Below are positions 8,695 to 16,883 of a stretch of 42,245 nt of DNA, piece after piece. How positions within the stretch are numbered: position 1 is the first letter of the stretch; every line of letters begins with the position of its first letter. Under the pieces are notes generated by a model. The model saw nothing but the letters and a program-made list of their open reading frames with translations, had not been told where the DNA came from and ran no database searches. The stretch covers positions 1 to 42,245 of the forward strand of contig JAIRMC010000145.1 of assembly GCA_031258965.1 (NCBI GenBank), read 5' to 3'. The stretch is from Azoarcus sp. Lineage in GTDB: Bacteria > Pseudomonadota > Gammaproteobacteria > Burkholderiales > Rhodocyclaceae. The position numbers and the translations under genes are program-made.

Positions 8695-9588
8695 GTGTTC
8701 GTGAATTTTCTCTTTCGCTTGTTCGCCCGTTTGCCTCTGGCATGGCTGCATCGCCTTGGCGGTTGGGGCGGCTGGCTGGCCTATGTCTGCTCGCCTTCGT
8801 ACCGCCGCCGGTTGCGCGCCAATCTGACGCAGGCCATGGGCGCGCCCTCGCGCGTCCTGTTGCATCGGGCAATCGCCGAGGCTGGGCGGCAGGCGCTGGA
8901 AGTGTGCTGGATATGGCTGCGCCCGTTGGAGACCGTGCTGGCAAAAGTGGCGGCCGTCCACGGCCTGGAACTCGTCGAATCCGCCCGGCGCGATGGGGCG
9001 GGCATCCTGTTCATGGCCCCGCATCTGGGCTGCTTCGAGCTGGCCGGGCATTACTGCGCCAGCGTCGGGGGCGGGCAACTCGTTGCGCTCTACCGCCCGC
9101 CGCGTTATCGCGCTCTCGAACCCGTGATGCGGGCCGGGCGTGTACGCGGCCCCTTGTCGACTGTGCCCGCTAATCTCGGCGGCGTCAGGCAATTGCTTAA
9201 AACCCTGCGCACGCGCGGCATGGTGGGCATATTGCCCGATCAGGTTCCTGCTACAGGGCAGGGGGTATGGGCGAATTTTTTCGGACGCCCGGCCTGGACG
9301 ATGACACTCGGGGCGCGACTCGCGCAAGTGCGCGGCGTGCGGGTGATCTATGTCTGGGTTGAGCGCCTGCCGCGTGGCCAAGGTTACACGGTGCACTATT
9401 CATTGCCGGAACACGCCTGCGAGGGCGATCTCGCCGCGTGCTGTGCCGCGATGAATCGGGACATCGAACGTCTGGTGCGGCAGTGCCCGCAGCAATACCT
9501 GTGGGGATACAACCGTTACAAGGCGCCGCGCAGGGCGCATGACAGTGGACGGGCAGATGAAGAAACGGACGCGGAGACCATGGCATGA
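8695..9588 (+). CDS. Lipid A biosynthesis acyltransferase (LpxL/HtrB family), first copy
   Basis: 297 residues from GTG at 8695 (GTG at 8701 is an alternative; neither has a clear Shine-Dalgarno). It has an N-terminal hydrophobic anchor segment, then the lysophospholipid acyltransferase fold. The catalytic HX4E motif is seen as APHLGCFE, and ILPDQVPATGQGVWANFFG is the conserved second block of LpxL/LpxM enzymes. These inner-membrane proteins add secondary acyl chains to Kdo-lipid A. The ATGA overlap with the next gene shows an operon with a second family member. Which position each acylates cannot be read from sequence. Confidence 0.9.
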   Translation: MFVNFLFRLFARLPLAWLHRLGGWGGWLAYVCSPSYRRRLRANLTQAMGAPSRVLLHRAIAEAGRQALEVCWIWLRPLETVLAKVAAVHGLELVESARRDGAGILFMAPHLGCFELAGHYCASVGGGQLVALYRPPRYRALEPVMRAGRVRGPLSTVPANLGGVRQLLKTLRTRGMVGILPDQVPATGQGVWANFFGRPAWTMTLGARLAQVRGVRVIYVWVERLPRGQGYTVHYSLPEHACEGDLAACCAAMNRDIERLVRQCPQQYLWGYNRYKAPRRAHDSGRADEETDAETMA

Positions 9589-10460
9589 CGCGATTGCTAG
9601 TGGGTATTTTCTGGCTGCTGCATTGGTTGCCGCTCTCGGTCCTCGCGCCGCTTGGCCGAAAACTGGGTGATGTCGCCTGGTTCGTCGCAACACCGCGGCG
9701 GCGGGTGGCCCTGATCAACCTTGCCCTGTGTTTTCCCGAACTCGACGAGGCGGCGCGTCGGCAATTGGCGCGTCGGCACTTTCGGGCACTGGGGCGCAGC
9801 CTGCTGGAACGCGGCCTGTTCTGCTGGGCTTCGCGCGCGCGTTTGCAACGCATCGTCCATTTCGAGGGCGAAGAACGCCTGCACACGCTGCAAGAGGCCG
9901 GTACGCCGGTAATCCTGTTCGCGCCGCACTTCGTTGGTTTGGACGCGGGGGGGGCGAGAGTGGCGATGTCTTTCGATTCCGTCAGCGTTTACGCGCGGCA
10001 GAAAAGAAACCCCGTGCTCGACCGCCTGCTTTACCGCGCACGTCGGCGTTTTGGCGACCAGCTATTGTTTTCGCGCCAGGATGGCATGCGCGGCGTGCTG
10101 AAGGCCATGAAGGCTGGCCGGCCCTTCTACTATTTGCCAGACATGGACTATGGTGGCAAGGACGCGGTTTTCGTGCCCTTTTTCGGTGTCGAGGCCGCCA
10201 CTATCACCGGCCTTTCCCGCTTGGCGCGGATTGCCGGGGCGCGAGTGCTGCCCTGCGTGACCCGCATGCTGCCGGGCAGCGCGGGCTACGCGCTGGAAAT
10301 CGGCGAGCCGTGGGAAGACTTCCCGGCCGCCGACATCAAGGCCGATACCCGCCGGATGAATGCCTGGTTGGAAACCGAAGTGCGCACCATGCCCGAGCAA
10401 TATTATTGGGTACATCGCCGTTTCAAGACCCGCCCTGAGGGGCAGCCGCGTTTTTATTGA
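9585..10460 (+). CDS. Lipid A biosynthesis acyltransferase (LpxL/LpxM family), second copy
   Basis: 291 residues, starting inside the previous gene's stop (ATGA). The N-terminal membrane segment (LLVGIFWLLHWLPLSVLAPLG) and the HX4D catalytic motif APHFVGLD are present. YYLPDMDYGGKDAVFVPFFG is the typical downstream block of late acyltransferases. The C-terminal YYWVHRRFKTRPEG is also characteristic. With its neighbour it probably completes hexa-acylated lipid A, one enzyme per secondary chain. The two copies are clearly divergent from each other, so this is an old duplication with split roles rather than a recent one. Confidence 0.92.
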   Translation: MTRLLVGIFWLLHWLPLSVLAPLGRKLGDVAWFVATPRRRVALINLALCFPELDEAARRQLARRHFRALGRSLLERGLFCWASRARLQRIVHFEGEERLHTLQEAGTPVILFAPHFVGLDAGGARVAMSFDSVSVYARQKRNPVLDRLLYRARRRFGDQLLFSRQDGMRGVLKAMKAGRPFYYLPDMDYGGKDAVFVPFFGVEAATITGLSRLARIAGARVLPCVTRMLPGSAGYALEIGEPWEDFPAADIKADTRRMNAWLETEVRTMPEQYYWVHRRFKTRPEGQPRFY

Positions 10461-10478
10461 CCAGAGGAAAGAAAAAGG

Positions 10479-10982
10479 ATGTTCATGAGGATTTTGTCGA
10501 AGCATGCTTCGTGCGCGCTCGCCGCGCTGGTGTTTTCCGCTGCCGCGCTGGCGGAAGATGCTCCGCCGGTGCCCGTTGGCGACAAGGATGCGTTCGAGGC
10601 GAGATATGTTCAATGTATTTTGTCCGGATTGCAGGACAATTGTTTCATCACCGTCTTTGCCGGACATTTCTTCTCCTCGCCCGGCGAGGGAGCCAAGCGG
10701 ATTTACGATTCCATCAAGGCAAAGATGCAGGGTTTGCGCGTGCGCAAGGTGCATACGCTCGAAAAGAAGGTCAAGGCAGACCTCGTGGATGTCAGAACTT
10801 ACCTTCTCGAACTTGACAGGGAGCAGGGTTTCATCGGGTTCTACGTGGTGTTCAGGCGGGGAGGCAACGGCAACGACTGGTACGTCTATGAATTCGCCAT
10901 GGATCAATCCGAGGACTTCATCCGCGCCATCCTGGGCCTTCCCGCACCGCCGCCGCCCGCTACCGGCGCAGCCGCGAGTTGA
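10479..10982 (+). CDS. Small exported protein, unknown function
   Basis: 167 residues with a clear Sec signal peptide (MRILSKHASCALAALVFSAAALAEDA; cleavage likely after ALA near 25). The mature part is a single small domain containing two Cys (near 46 and 55), aromatic-rich strands (GFIGFYVVFRR, DWYVYEFAMD) and a Pro/Ala-rich end. I do not recognise a family. It follows the second acyltransferase by 18 bases and has an AGGAAAG-type ribosome site, so it may share that operon and act in the periplasm. An internal ATG two codons on is an alternative start. Confidence 0.75.
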   Translation: MFMRILSKHASCALAALVFSAAALAEDAPPVPVGDKDAFEARYVQCILSGLQDNCFITVFAGHFFSSPGEGAKRIYDSIKAKMQGLRVRKVHTLEKKVKADLVDVRTYLLELDREQGFIGFYVVFRRGGNGNDWYVYEFAMDQSEDFIRAILGLPAPPPPATGAAAS

Positions 10983-11021
10983 CGGGCTTTCCGGCATCGA
11001 CGCGCTCCGGATGCCGCGCCG

Positions 11022-11528
11022 TCAGTGCTTGCCGCTGCTCAGACGATCCATCAGGGCATAGAACAGCCCGGAGAACAGGAAAGTGATGTGGATGCCGACC
11101 ATCCAGGACAAATGCCGGTCGGTGTGCAGGTCGACGCTCATGAACGCCTTGAGCAGTTCTATCCCCGAAATGGCCACGATGGAGCCAATCAGCTTGATCT
11201 TGAGATCGGAAAAGCCGATATGCCCCATCCAGTCCGGGCGGTCTTCGTGATCGTGCAGGTCTTCCATCTTGGAGACGAAGTTCTCGTAGCCGCTGAACGT
11301 GATGATGATGAGAAGGTTCATGATGAGTGCGACGTCGACCAGCGACAGCACGCCAGTAATCACCGTAGCACTGGAGGCGGTGGCGATGTCCGCGAAGATG
11401 CCGTAGATCTCTTTCCCGAACTTGATGAGCAGCACCAGCATCGCCAGCACCAGGCCGAGATAGATCGGGGCCATTAGCCAGCGGCTGGCAAACAGGAAAT
11501 GTTCAAAGTGGTTTTCGAGTTTTTTCAT
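11022..11528 (-). CDS. UPF0114 / YqhA-type inner membrane protein
   Basis: 168 residues, the usual length for the TIGR00645/YqhA family. It starts MKKLENHFEHFLFASRWLMAPIYLGL, typical of the family, and has three to four membrane spans with the conserved YENFVSKM and WMGHIGFSDLKIKLIGSIVAIS segments. The function of the family is unknown. The gene sits 50 bases behind the methylthioinosine phosphorylase gene on the same strand and is probably cotranscribed. The open frame runs far upstream in the wrong frame of that gene, but the ATG at 11528 is the family start. Confidence 0.9.
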   Translation of the reverse strand: MKKLENHFEHFLFASRWLMAPIYLGLVLAMLVLLIKFGKEIYGIFADIATASSATVITGVLSLVDVALIMNLLIIITFSGYENFVSKMEDLHDHEDRPDWMGHIGFSDLKIKLIGSIVAISGIELLKAFMSVDLHTDRHLSWMVGIHITFLFSGLFYALMDRLSSGKH

Positions 11529-11578
11529 TGCCGTTCCGGGTTGGTCGTGTCCATGGTCCTGGGAAAACGCGTCAGTCG

Positions 11579-12316
11579 TCATGACTGGCACAGGCGGGCA
11601 AGCACTTTGCGCACCCGCAGCATGGCTTCCTGCAAGACTTGCTCGATGCCTTCCAAGTGGATGCCCTGCATGCTCGCTTCGCGTCCGGCCGCGTAGTTGA
11701 CCACGACGTTGATTGCGGCATAAGGCAGTTCCAGTTCGCGGGCAAGGACGGCCTCGGGCATGCCGGTCATGCCGATTACATCGGCGCCGTCGCGCTCGAA
11801 GCGGTCGATTTCGGCGGAGGTTTCCAGCCGGGGGCCTTGGGTAGTGGCGTAAACGCCGCCGTCGATGACGGCTTCCCCGACCTCGCGCGCGGCACTGAGG
11901 ATGCGGCGGCGGATATTTTCGTCGTAGGGATGGGTGAAATCGACGTGGCGCACAAGCGCGTCGATGCCATCGGAAAAAGTGCTGGCGCGGCCCCATGTGT
12001 AGTCGAGAATCTGGTCGGGCACAACCAGCGCGCCGGGCGTGCAATCGGGCCGGATACCGCCGACCGAGGCTACCGAAACGATGCATTCCGCGCCCGCCGT
12101 TTTCAGCGCCCACAGATTGGCACGGTAATTCACTCGATGCGGCGGAATGGTGTGCCCATAACCGTGACGCGCCAGGAAAATGACTTCGCGCCCATGCAGG
12201 CTGCCGAACGTCAGCGCCCCGGAAGGCTCGCCGTAGGGGGTGCGCGCAACCTCGCGGCGCACGTTTTCGAGCGACGACAGTTGTGTGAGTCCGCTGCCTC
12301 CGATAATTGCGAGCAA
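11579..12316 (-). CDS. S-methyl-5'-thioinosine phosphorylase (MTAP/PNP family)
   Basis: 245 residues. The PNP/MTAP fold motifs are all visible: LLAIIGGSG at the start (phosphate loop), ARHGYGHTIPPHRVNYRANLWALK, SVGGIRPD, and the ATTQGPRLETSAEIDRF...MTGMPEAVLARELELPYA signature with the substrate-pocket Asn in VVVNYAAG. Length and motif details fit the bacterial methylthioinosine/methylthioadenosine phosphorylase branch that recycles the by-product of polyamine synthesis. The start is taken as TTG at 12316, with an AGAGG site eight bases ahead; an in-frame ATG at 12427 would add 37 non-family residues. Whether adenosine or inosine is preferred is inferred from subfamily resemblance. Confidence 0.88.
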   Translation of the reverse strand: MLAIIGGSGLTQLSSLENVRREVARTPYGEPSGALTFGSLHGREVIFLARHGYGHTIPPHRVNYRANLWALKTAGAECIVSVASVGGIRPDCTPGALVVPDQILDYTWGRASTFSDGIDALVRHVDFTHPYDENIRRRILSAAREVGEAVIDGGVYATTQGPRLETSAEIDRFERDGADVIGMTGMPEAVLARELELPYAAINVVVNYAAGREASMQGIHLEGIEQVLQEAMLRVRKVLARLCQS

Positions 12317-12456
12317 GGTTTTTCCTCTTTTTGCCTGGGCGGCGCGCGGGTTGTGCCAGTGTGGCGCTTTTCGCGCGCGAAAAACCAAAGATTCTAGCAC
12401 GCCGCCCTGACATGCGCTAAAGTGCAAAACTTTTCGTCTCCATCCTCCCGGTTTTT

Positions 12457-14274
12457 ATGTCCCGCGCCATCCGCAACATCGCCATCATTGCCCACGTCGA
12501 CCACGGCAAGACCACACTGGTCGACCAATTGCTCCGCCAGTCCGGCACTTTCCGCGACAACCAGCAGGTCGCCGAGCGGGTCATGGATTCGGGAGACATC
12601 GAAAAAGAGCGCGGCATCACCATCCTGTCGAAAAACTGCGCCATCCAGTACGGCGACACGCACATCAACATTGTCGATACGCCGGGGCATGCCGATTTCG
12701 GCGGCGAAGTCGAGCGCGTGCTCTCCATGGTCGATAGCGTGCTGCTGCTCGTCGACGCGCAGGAAGGCCCGATGCCGCAAACCCGATTCGTCACCCGGAA
12801 GGCGCTCGCCCAGGGTTTGCGGCCCATCGTCGTTGTGAACAAGATCGACCGCCCCGGCGCGCGTCCGGACTGGGTAGTCAATCATACTTTCGATCTTTTC
12901 GACAAGCTCGGCGCTACCGAGGAACAGCTTGATTTTCCAGTGATTTATGCTTCTGCTCTCAACGGCTTCGCCGCCAACACGCTCAATGACGAGCGCAAGG
13001 ACATGCGTCCGCTGTTCGAGGCCATCCTGAAGCATGTCCCCCCGCCCGAAATCGACGTCAACGGCCCCCTGCAACTCCAGATCTGTTCGCTCGATTACTC
13101 CGCCTACATGGGCCAGCTCGGTATCGGGCGCATCAAGCGCGGGCGCATTCGCCAGAACCAGGAAGTCGTGGCGATGTACGGCGCGGAAAACCGGGGCAAG
13201 GGCAAGGTCAGTCAGATATTGACCTTCCGGGGACTCGAACGCCTGCCCTCGGAGAGTGCCGAGGCGGGCGACATCGTGCTGATCGCGGGCATCGAACAAT
13301 CGAACATCGGCGTGACGCTCTGCGATCCGGACGCGCCCGAAGGTCTGCCGCCCATCGCCGTCGACGAACCGACGCTGACGATGAACTTCATGGTCAACAC
13401 CTCGCCCCTGGCCGGACGCGAAGGCAAATACGTCACCAGTCGACAAATCCGCGAACGGCTGGAAAAAGAACTGCTCAAGAACGTTGCCCTGCGGGTGGGT
13501 TTCACCGAGGACGCGGACGTTTTCGAGGTCTCGGGCCGCGGCGAACTGCATCTCACCATCCTGCTCGAAAACATGCGCCGCGAAGGTTTTGAACTCGCGG
13601 TGGGCCGTCCCCGCGTGGTCTATAAGGAGGTCGACGGCGTTCGGGCCGAGCCTTACGAACTTCTCACCGTCGATGTGGAAGAAGATCATCAGGGCGCGAT
13701 CATGGAAGAACTGGGCCGCCGTCGCGGCGACTTGCAGGACATGCAGTCCGATGGCAAGGGCCGCGTGCGGCTGGAATATCGCATTCCGGCGCGCGGCCTG
13801 ATCGGTTTCCAAGGGGAATTCCTCACCCTCACGCGCGGCACGGGCCTCGCCAGCCACGTCTTCGACGACTACGGCCCGCTCGCGGGCAATATGGCGGAGC
13901 GGCGCAACGGCGTGCTGATCTCGCAAAACGACGGCGTCGCCGTGGCCTATGCGCTATGGAACCTGCAAGACCGTGGCCGCATGTTCGTGAACCCCGGCGA
14001 CCCGCTTTACGAAGGCATGGTCATCGGCGTGCACAGCCGCGATAACGATCTCGTCGTCAACCCGATCAAGGGTAAGCAGCTTACCAATATCCGCGCCTCG
14101 GGCAAGGACGAGGCCATCAATCTGACGCCGCCGATCCAGCTCACGCTGGAGTCGGCGGTCGAATTCATCGCCGACGACGAACTCGTCGAAATCACGCCGA
14201 AAAGCATCCGCTTGCGCAAGCGTCATCTGAAGGAAATCGACCGCAGGCGCGCGGCGCGCGCGGAAGGGGCCTGA
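12457..14274 (+). CDS. typA: Ribosome-associated GTPase TypA/BipA
   Basis: 605 residues, full length. The translational GTPase motifs are G1 [10 protein letters not shown], the switch region [11 protein letters not shown]3 [16 protein letters not shown] and G4 [10 protein letters not shown]. They are followed by EF-G-like domains II, III and V and the unique C-terminal domain ([19 protein letters not shown]). BipA binds the ribosome and helps 50S assembly and growth at low temperature or under stress. It is divergent from the methylthioinosine phosphorylase gene with only about 140 bases between them, and is followed by a strong hairpin. No nearby partner gene. Confidence 0.97.
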   Translation: MSRAIRNIAIIAHVDHGKTTLVDQLLRQSGTFRDNQQVAERVMDSGDIEKERGITILSKNCAIQYGDTHINIVDTPGHADFGGEVERVLSMVDSVLLLVDAQEGPMPQTRFVTRKALAQGLRPIVVVNKIDRPGARPDWVVNHTFDLFDKLGATEEQLDFPVIYASALNGFAANTLNDERKDMRPLFEAILKHVPPPEIDVNGPLQLQICSLDYSAYMGQLGIGRIKRGRIRQNQEVVAMYGAENRGKGKVSQILTFRGLERLPSESAEAGDIVLIAGIEQSNIGVTLCDPDAPEGLPPIAVDEPTLTMNFMVNTSPLAGREGKYVTSRQIRERLEKELLKNVALRVGFTEDADVFEVSGRGELHLTILLENMRREGFELAVGRPRVVYKEVDGVRAEPYELLTVDVEEDHQGAIMEELGRRRGDLQDMQSDGKGRVRLEYRIPARGLIGFQGEFLTLTRGTGLASHVFDDYGPLAGNMAERRNGVLISQNDGVAVAYALWNLQDRGRMFVNPGDPLYEGMVIGVHSRDNDLVVNPIKGKQLTNIRASGKDEAINLTPPIQLTLESAVEFIADDELVEITPKSIRLRKRHLKEIDRRRAARAEGA

Positions 14275-14312
14275 AAGCCCCCGCGTCCTGCTTTTTTGCC
14301 CTCGTCAACGCG

Positions 14313-14338
14313 GAACGCCCCGCGATTGCGGGGCGTTT
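14313..14338. terminator. Bidirectional hairpin between typA and the orphan gene
   Basis: GAACGCCCCGC / GCGGGGCGTTT with a 4-nt loop, 39 bases after the typA stop and just past the end of the convergent orphan gene. It is GC-rich and perfectly paired but has only a short U-run, so it could serve both strands. Confidence 0.6.
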
Positions 14339-14359
14339 CCACATCGGGGACGTTATGGT

Positions 14360-14698
14360 TCAAAAACCATCGGAGTCCGCGGTGTATCCGTTGGTGCCCG
14401 TTATATCCGTGTCCAAGTCAATGCTTTGGGTGCTGACGCTCTGCGTGCTGGGCACATCAGGTTCGTCGGGTTCATCCGGCACATCCGGTTCGTCAGGCTC
14501 GTAGAAATCGACCGGATCGTCATCCCAATATAATGATTTGGCGAATACAGGCGCGCACCAGATGGGAGGGGGCGCCCAGAACACTATCGGCGGCGGCGGC
14601 GGCGGGCACCAGATGATTGGCGGGCAAAAGACGGGAAAATGAATGACAGGGGGAGGCCCCCACACCGGGGCGTAATACGATAGGCCAAAAAAGCACAT
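14360..14698 (-). CDS. Orphan Pro/aromatic-rich protein with acidic PDEPDV repeats
   Basis: 112 residues from ATG 14698, which has a near-ideal AGGAG five bases ahead. The frame is open to 14908, but that extension looks non-coding. The N-terminal half is a run of prolines with Trp, Phe and four Cys (for example PPIIWCPPPPPPIVFWAPPP). The middle is acidic and repetitive (YEPDEPDVPDEPDEPDVP), and the tail is Ser/Thr/Gln/Asp-rich. No signal peptide, globular domain or known family is visible. The composition suggests a disordered or surface-associated protein, or a precursor peptide. A good promoter lies 260 bases upstream, supporting expression. Confidence 0.6.
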   Translation of the reverse strand: MCFFGLSYYAPVWGPPPVIHFPVFCPPIIWCPPPPPPIVFWAPPPIWCAPVFAKSLYWDDDPVDFYEPDEPDVPDEPDEPDVPSTQSVSTQSIDLDTDITGTNGYTADSDGF

Positions 14699-15043
14699 TA
14701 CAGTCTCCTGAGGCAACAAATACTTAAACACCCCGAGTACCCGCCTTTCCAGAAGAACCAGAGACTGCAAACCTGGATTCCAGATCTCGCGTTCCTGCGG
14801 GACGGGGTTTCGAGGCACCCGAACACACGACGTGGCGAGCCACGGCGTCCATACTGAGCAGAACCCGCCTCCCGATGGAGGTATTGCGTTCCGCTTCCCC
14901 CTTGCCAATGCGGAAATCCAGCATCAGCGCCAATCTTTGTATCTTCAATTTTGAAACGTATGCATACTAATGCCATTCGTCGCGGCTGTAAATATTTTTA
15001 TTGCAAGCGTTCGCGCTACCGGCGCGCCCGCCCGCATCCCGGC
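14699..15043. other. Intergenic stretch: long leader of the orphan gene
   Basis: No credible gene. The minus strand holds a promoter near 14964-14992 and then about 260 nt of leader with several short inverted repeats (for example CCTCC...GGAGG and CGTGGC...GCCACG). Small open frames here show no coding character. The first part, up to 15043, also contains the downstream region of thrC. Confidence 0.5.
14964..14992 (-). promoter_or_regulatory. Sigma-70-type promoter upstream of the orphan gene
   Basis: Minus strand TTTACA (14987-14992; 5 of 6 match) and TAGTAT (14964-14969; 4 of 6) with the optimal 17-base spacer, in a locally AT-rich patch. The predicted start is near 14957. Confidence 0.5.
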
Positions 15044-16483
15044 TCAAGTTCTCTGCGCGATATAAGCCTTGACCGTCCCGGCATCCGGGGCCATGACATC
15101 CACTCGTTGCGGCAGCGCCTCCAGGTCTTGCAGACCGGCGGGGATTTCCGGCCCGCGCCCGAGCGCCTCGCGGATCGTGTCGGCGAACTTCGCCGCCTGC
15201 GCGGTTTCCAGCACCAGCAGCGGTACGCCGTCCGGCAGACCGGAAATATGTTGCCGGGCCACCTTGAGGCCATCGGCGGTATGGGGGTCGATGGCCACGC
15301 CGTAACGTTCATGCGCATCCCGGATCGTCGCCAGGCGGTCGGCATGGGAACTGCTGCCCGAGACGAAACCGAATGCCGGCAGGCGAGCGAAATACGGCGT
15401 GCGCGACAGATCGAAAGCGCGTCCGGCGTCGATCTCCGCCCACAACCCGGCGACCTTCGCCGGATCACGATCCACGAGGTCGTACACGAACCGCTCGAAA
15501 TTCGACGCCTTGGAAATATCCATCGACGGACTGGACGTGACACGTGTTTCGCTGGCCTTGCGCGGGCGGTAGACGCCGGTGCGGAAGAACTCGTCGAGCA
15601 CGTCGTTCTCGTTGGTGGCGAGAATCAGCCTTGCGATCGGCAATCCCATTCGGCGCGCGATGTGCCCGGCGCAAATGTTGCCGAAATTGCCCGAGGGCAC
15701 GCAGAAGGCGACCTGCTCGCCGCTGTCCGCGGTGGCGGCGAGGTAGCCCTTGAAGTAATAGACGACTTGCGCCGCGATCCGCGCCCAGTTGATCGAATTG
15801 ACCGCGCCGATCCGGTGGCGCGCCTTGAAGGGCGCGTCGCTGGAAATCGCCTTCACGATGTCCTGCGCCTCATCGAACATGCCGGTGACGGCGATATTGA
15901 AGATATTGCCGTCGGTGAGCGAATACATCTGCGCGCGCTGGAAGGCGCTCATCTTGCCGTGCGGCGAGAGCATGAACACCTTGATCCGCGCCTTGCCGCG
16001 CATTGCGTATTCCGCCGCCGAGCCGGTATCGCCGGACGTCGCGCCGAGGATGTTGATCGTCTCGCCGCGCTTTTCCAGCGCGTATTCGAAAAGATTGCCC
16101 AGGAGCTGCATCGCCATGTCCTTGAAGGCGAGCGTGGGGCCGTTCGAGAGCGCGATCAGGCCGAGCCGCCCCGGCTCCAGCCAATGCAGCGGCGTGATGT
16201 GCGCGGGATCGTCGCCCGCGCGGGCGTGGCGGTAAACCTCGGGGGTATAAGTGCGCTCGCAGATTTCGCGCAGATCGCCGGAGGGGATGTCACCGATGAA
16301 GCGCGACAGTATCTCGCAGGCCAGTCCGGCATACGGCAGCCCTCGCCATGCGTCGAGTTCGGCGCGGCCAATGCGGGGATAGCATTCCGGCAGATACAGG
16401 CCGCTATCCGGCGCCAGCCCGCCAAGGAGGATGTCGCAGAATCCGGATTGGACGCCATGACCGCGAGTGGAGAGGTATTTCAC
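15044..16483 (-). CDS. thrC: Threonine synthase
   Basis: 479 residues, the length of the proteobacterial type. It converts O-phosphohomoserine to threonine using PLP. Visible marks: KYLSTRG at the start, the PLP-lysine region NGPTLAFKDMAMQLLG, the phosphate-binding ILGATSGDTGSAAEYAMRG, and VAFCVPSGNFGNICAG. The start is GTG at 16483 with AAGGA upstream. The ATG at 16714 used by the longest frame would read through a terminator. In many betaproteobacteria thrC follows hom; here it stands alone, divergent from a MATE gene, so hom must lie elsewhere. Confidence 0.96.
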   Translation of the reverse strand: MKYLSTRGHGVQSGFCDILLGGLAPDSGLYLPECYPRIGRAELDAWRGLPYAGLACEILSRFIGDIPSGDLREICERTYTPEVYRHARAGDDPAHITPLHWLEPGRLGLIALSNGPTLAFKDMAMQLLGNLFEYALEKRGETINILGATSGDTGSAAEYAMRGKARIKVFMLSPHGKMSAFQRAQMYSLTDGNIFNIAVTGMFDEAQDIVKAISSDAPFKARHRIGAVNSINWARIAAQVVYYFKGYLAATADSGEQVAFCVPSGNFGNICAGHIARRMGLPIARLILATNENDVLDEFFRTGVYRPRKASETRVTSSPSMDISKASNFERFVYDLVDRDPAKVAGLWAEIDAGRAFDLSRTPYFARLPAFGFVSGSSSHADRLATIRDAHERYGVAIDPHTADGLKVARQHISGLPDGVPLLVLETAQAAKFADTIREALGRGPEIPAGLQDLEALPQRVDVMAPDAGTVKAYIAQRT

Positions 16484-16612
16484 GAAAAATCCTTGAAAGC
16501 CGGGGAAGACGAAACGCGGCGGATCGCCGCGCGGGGAAAGCGGGAAGTCTACCCAAAGCAGCGCAAAAAGGCTTGCCGGACGCGGGCATTGATCCTGATC
16601 CGTGAAGCCTCC

Positions 16613-16648
16613 AAAAAAAAGGGGGCCGCAAGGCCCCCCAATCTTTTT
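16613..16648 (-). terminator. Strong intrinsic terminator upstream of thrC
   Basis: Minus strand: GGGGGCC-TTGC-GGCCCCC followed by eight T. The plus strand reads the same stem followed by CAATCTTTTT, so it works in both directions. It sits 130 bases before the thrC start with no upstream gene on that strand, which suggests either attenuation of thrC or the 3' end of a small RNA. Confidence 0.75.
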
Positions 16649-16654
16649 ACACGA

Positions 16655-16692
16655 CGCCCAATCCCCTTCACTGGATAAAGGGATATTGGGCG
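16655..16692 (-). ncRNA. Hairpin element preceding the thrC terminator
   Basis: CGCCCAAT / ATTGGGCG outer stem and CCCTT / AAGGG inner stem, directly upstream of the terminator on the same strand. It could be the body of a small RNA of about 100-150 nt or the antiterminator side of an attenuator. No known RNA family is recognised. Confidence 0.35.
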
Positions 16693-16883
16693 ACGCGCTC
16701 CCTCTTCGGTTCATGCCGCTTTGTATTGTTGCCTTGTAGACACCCCCGCGCGCATTCGTTCAATGATTTTGCCCGCCACACCATCCGGCTATTGCATCGT
16801 CTCCGGCATCGCCATCCAGAACTGTTGAAGCGCCGGGAATCCAGCTACCATGGCCGCCTTTGATTTCCAGCCTGTTTATCACG

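Larger units (their letters stand above)
16484..16883. other. Intergenic region between thrC and the MATE gene
   Basis: No protein gene is supported. The minus strand reads as a leader with a 38-nt hairpin (16655-16692) and then a textbook intrinsic terminator (16613-16648) ahead of thrC. Short leader-type frames exist (20 and 14 codons) but neither is Thr-rich. Confidence 0.55.

Noticed and set aside
12394-13926. 510-codon minus-strand frame across typA
   Set aside because: Shadow of typA; no motif or ribosome site.
14724-14948. 74-codon minus-strand frame in the orphan gene's leader
   Set aside because: No ribosome site and overlaps other frames; more likely untranslated leader.
14951-16678. 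Open frame of 575 codons on the plus strand across thrC
   Set aside because: Antisense shadow of thrC, which has clear family motifs; composition is that of a GC-rich complementary frame.
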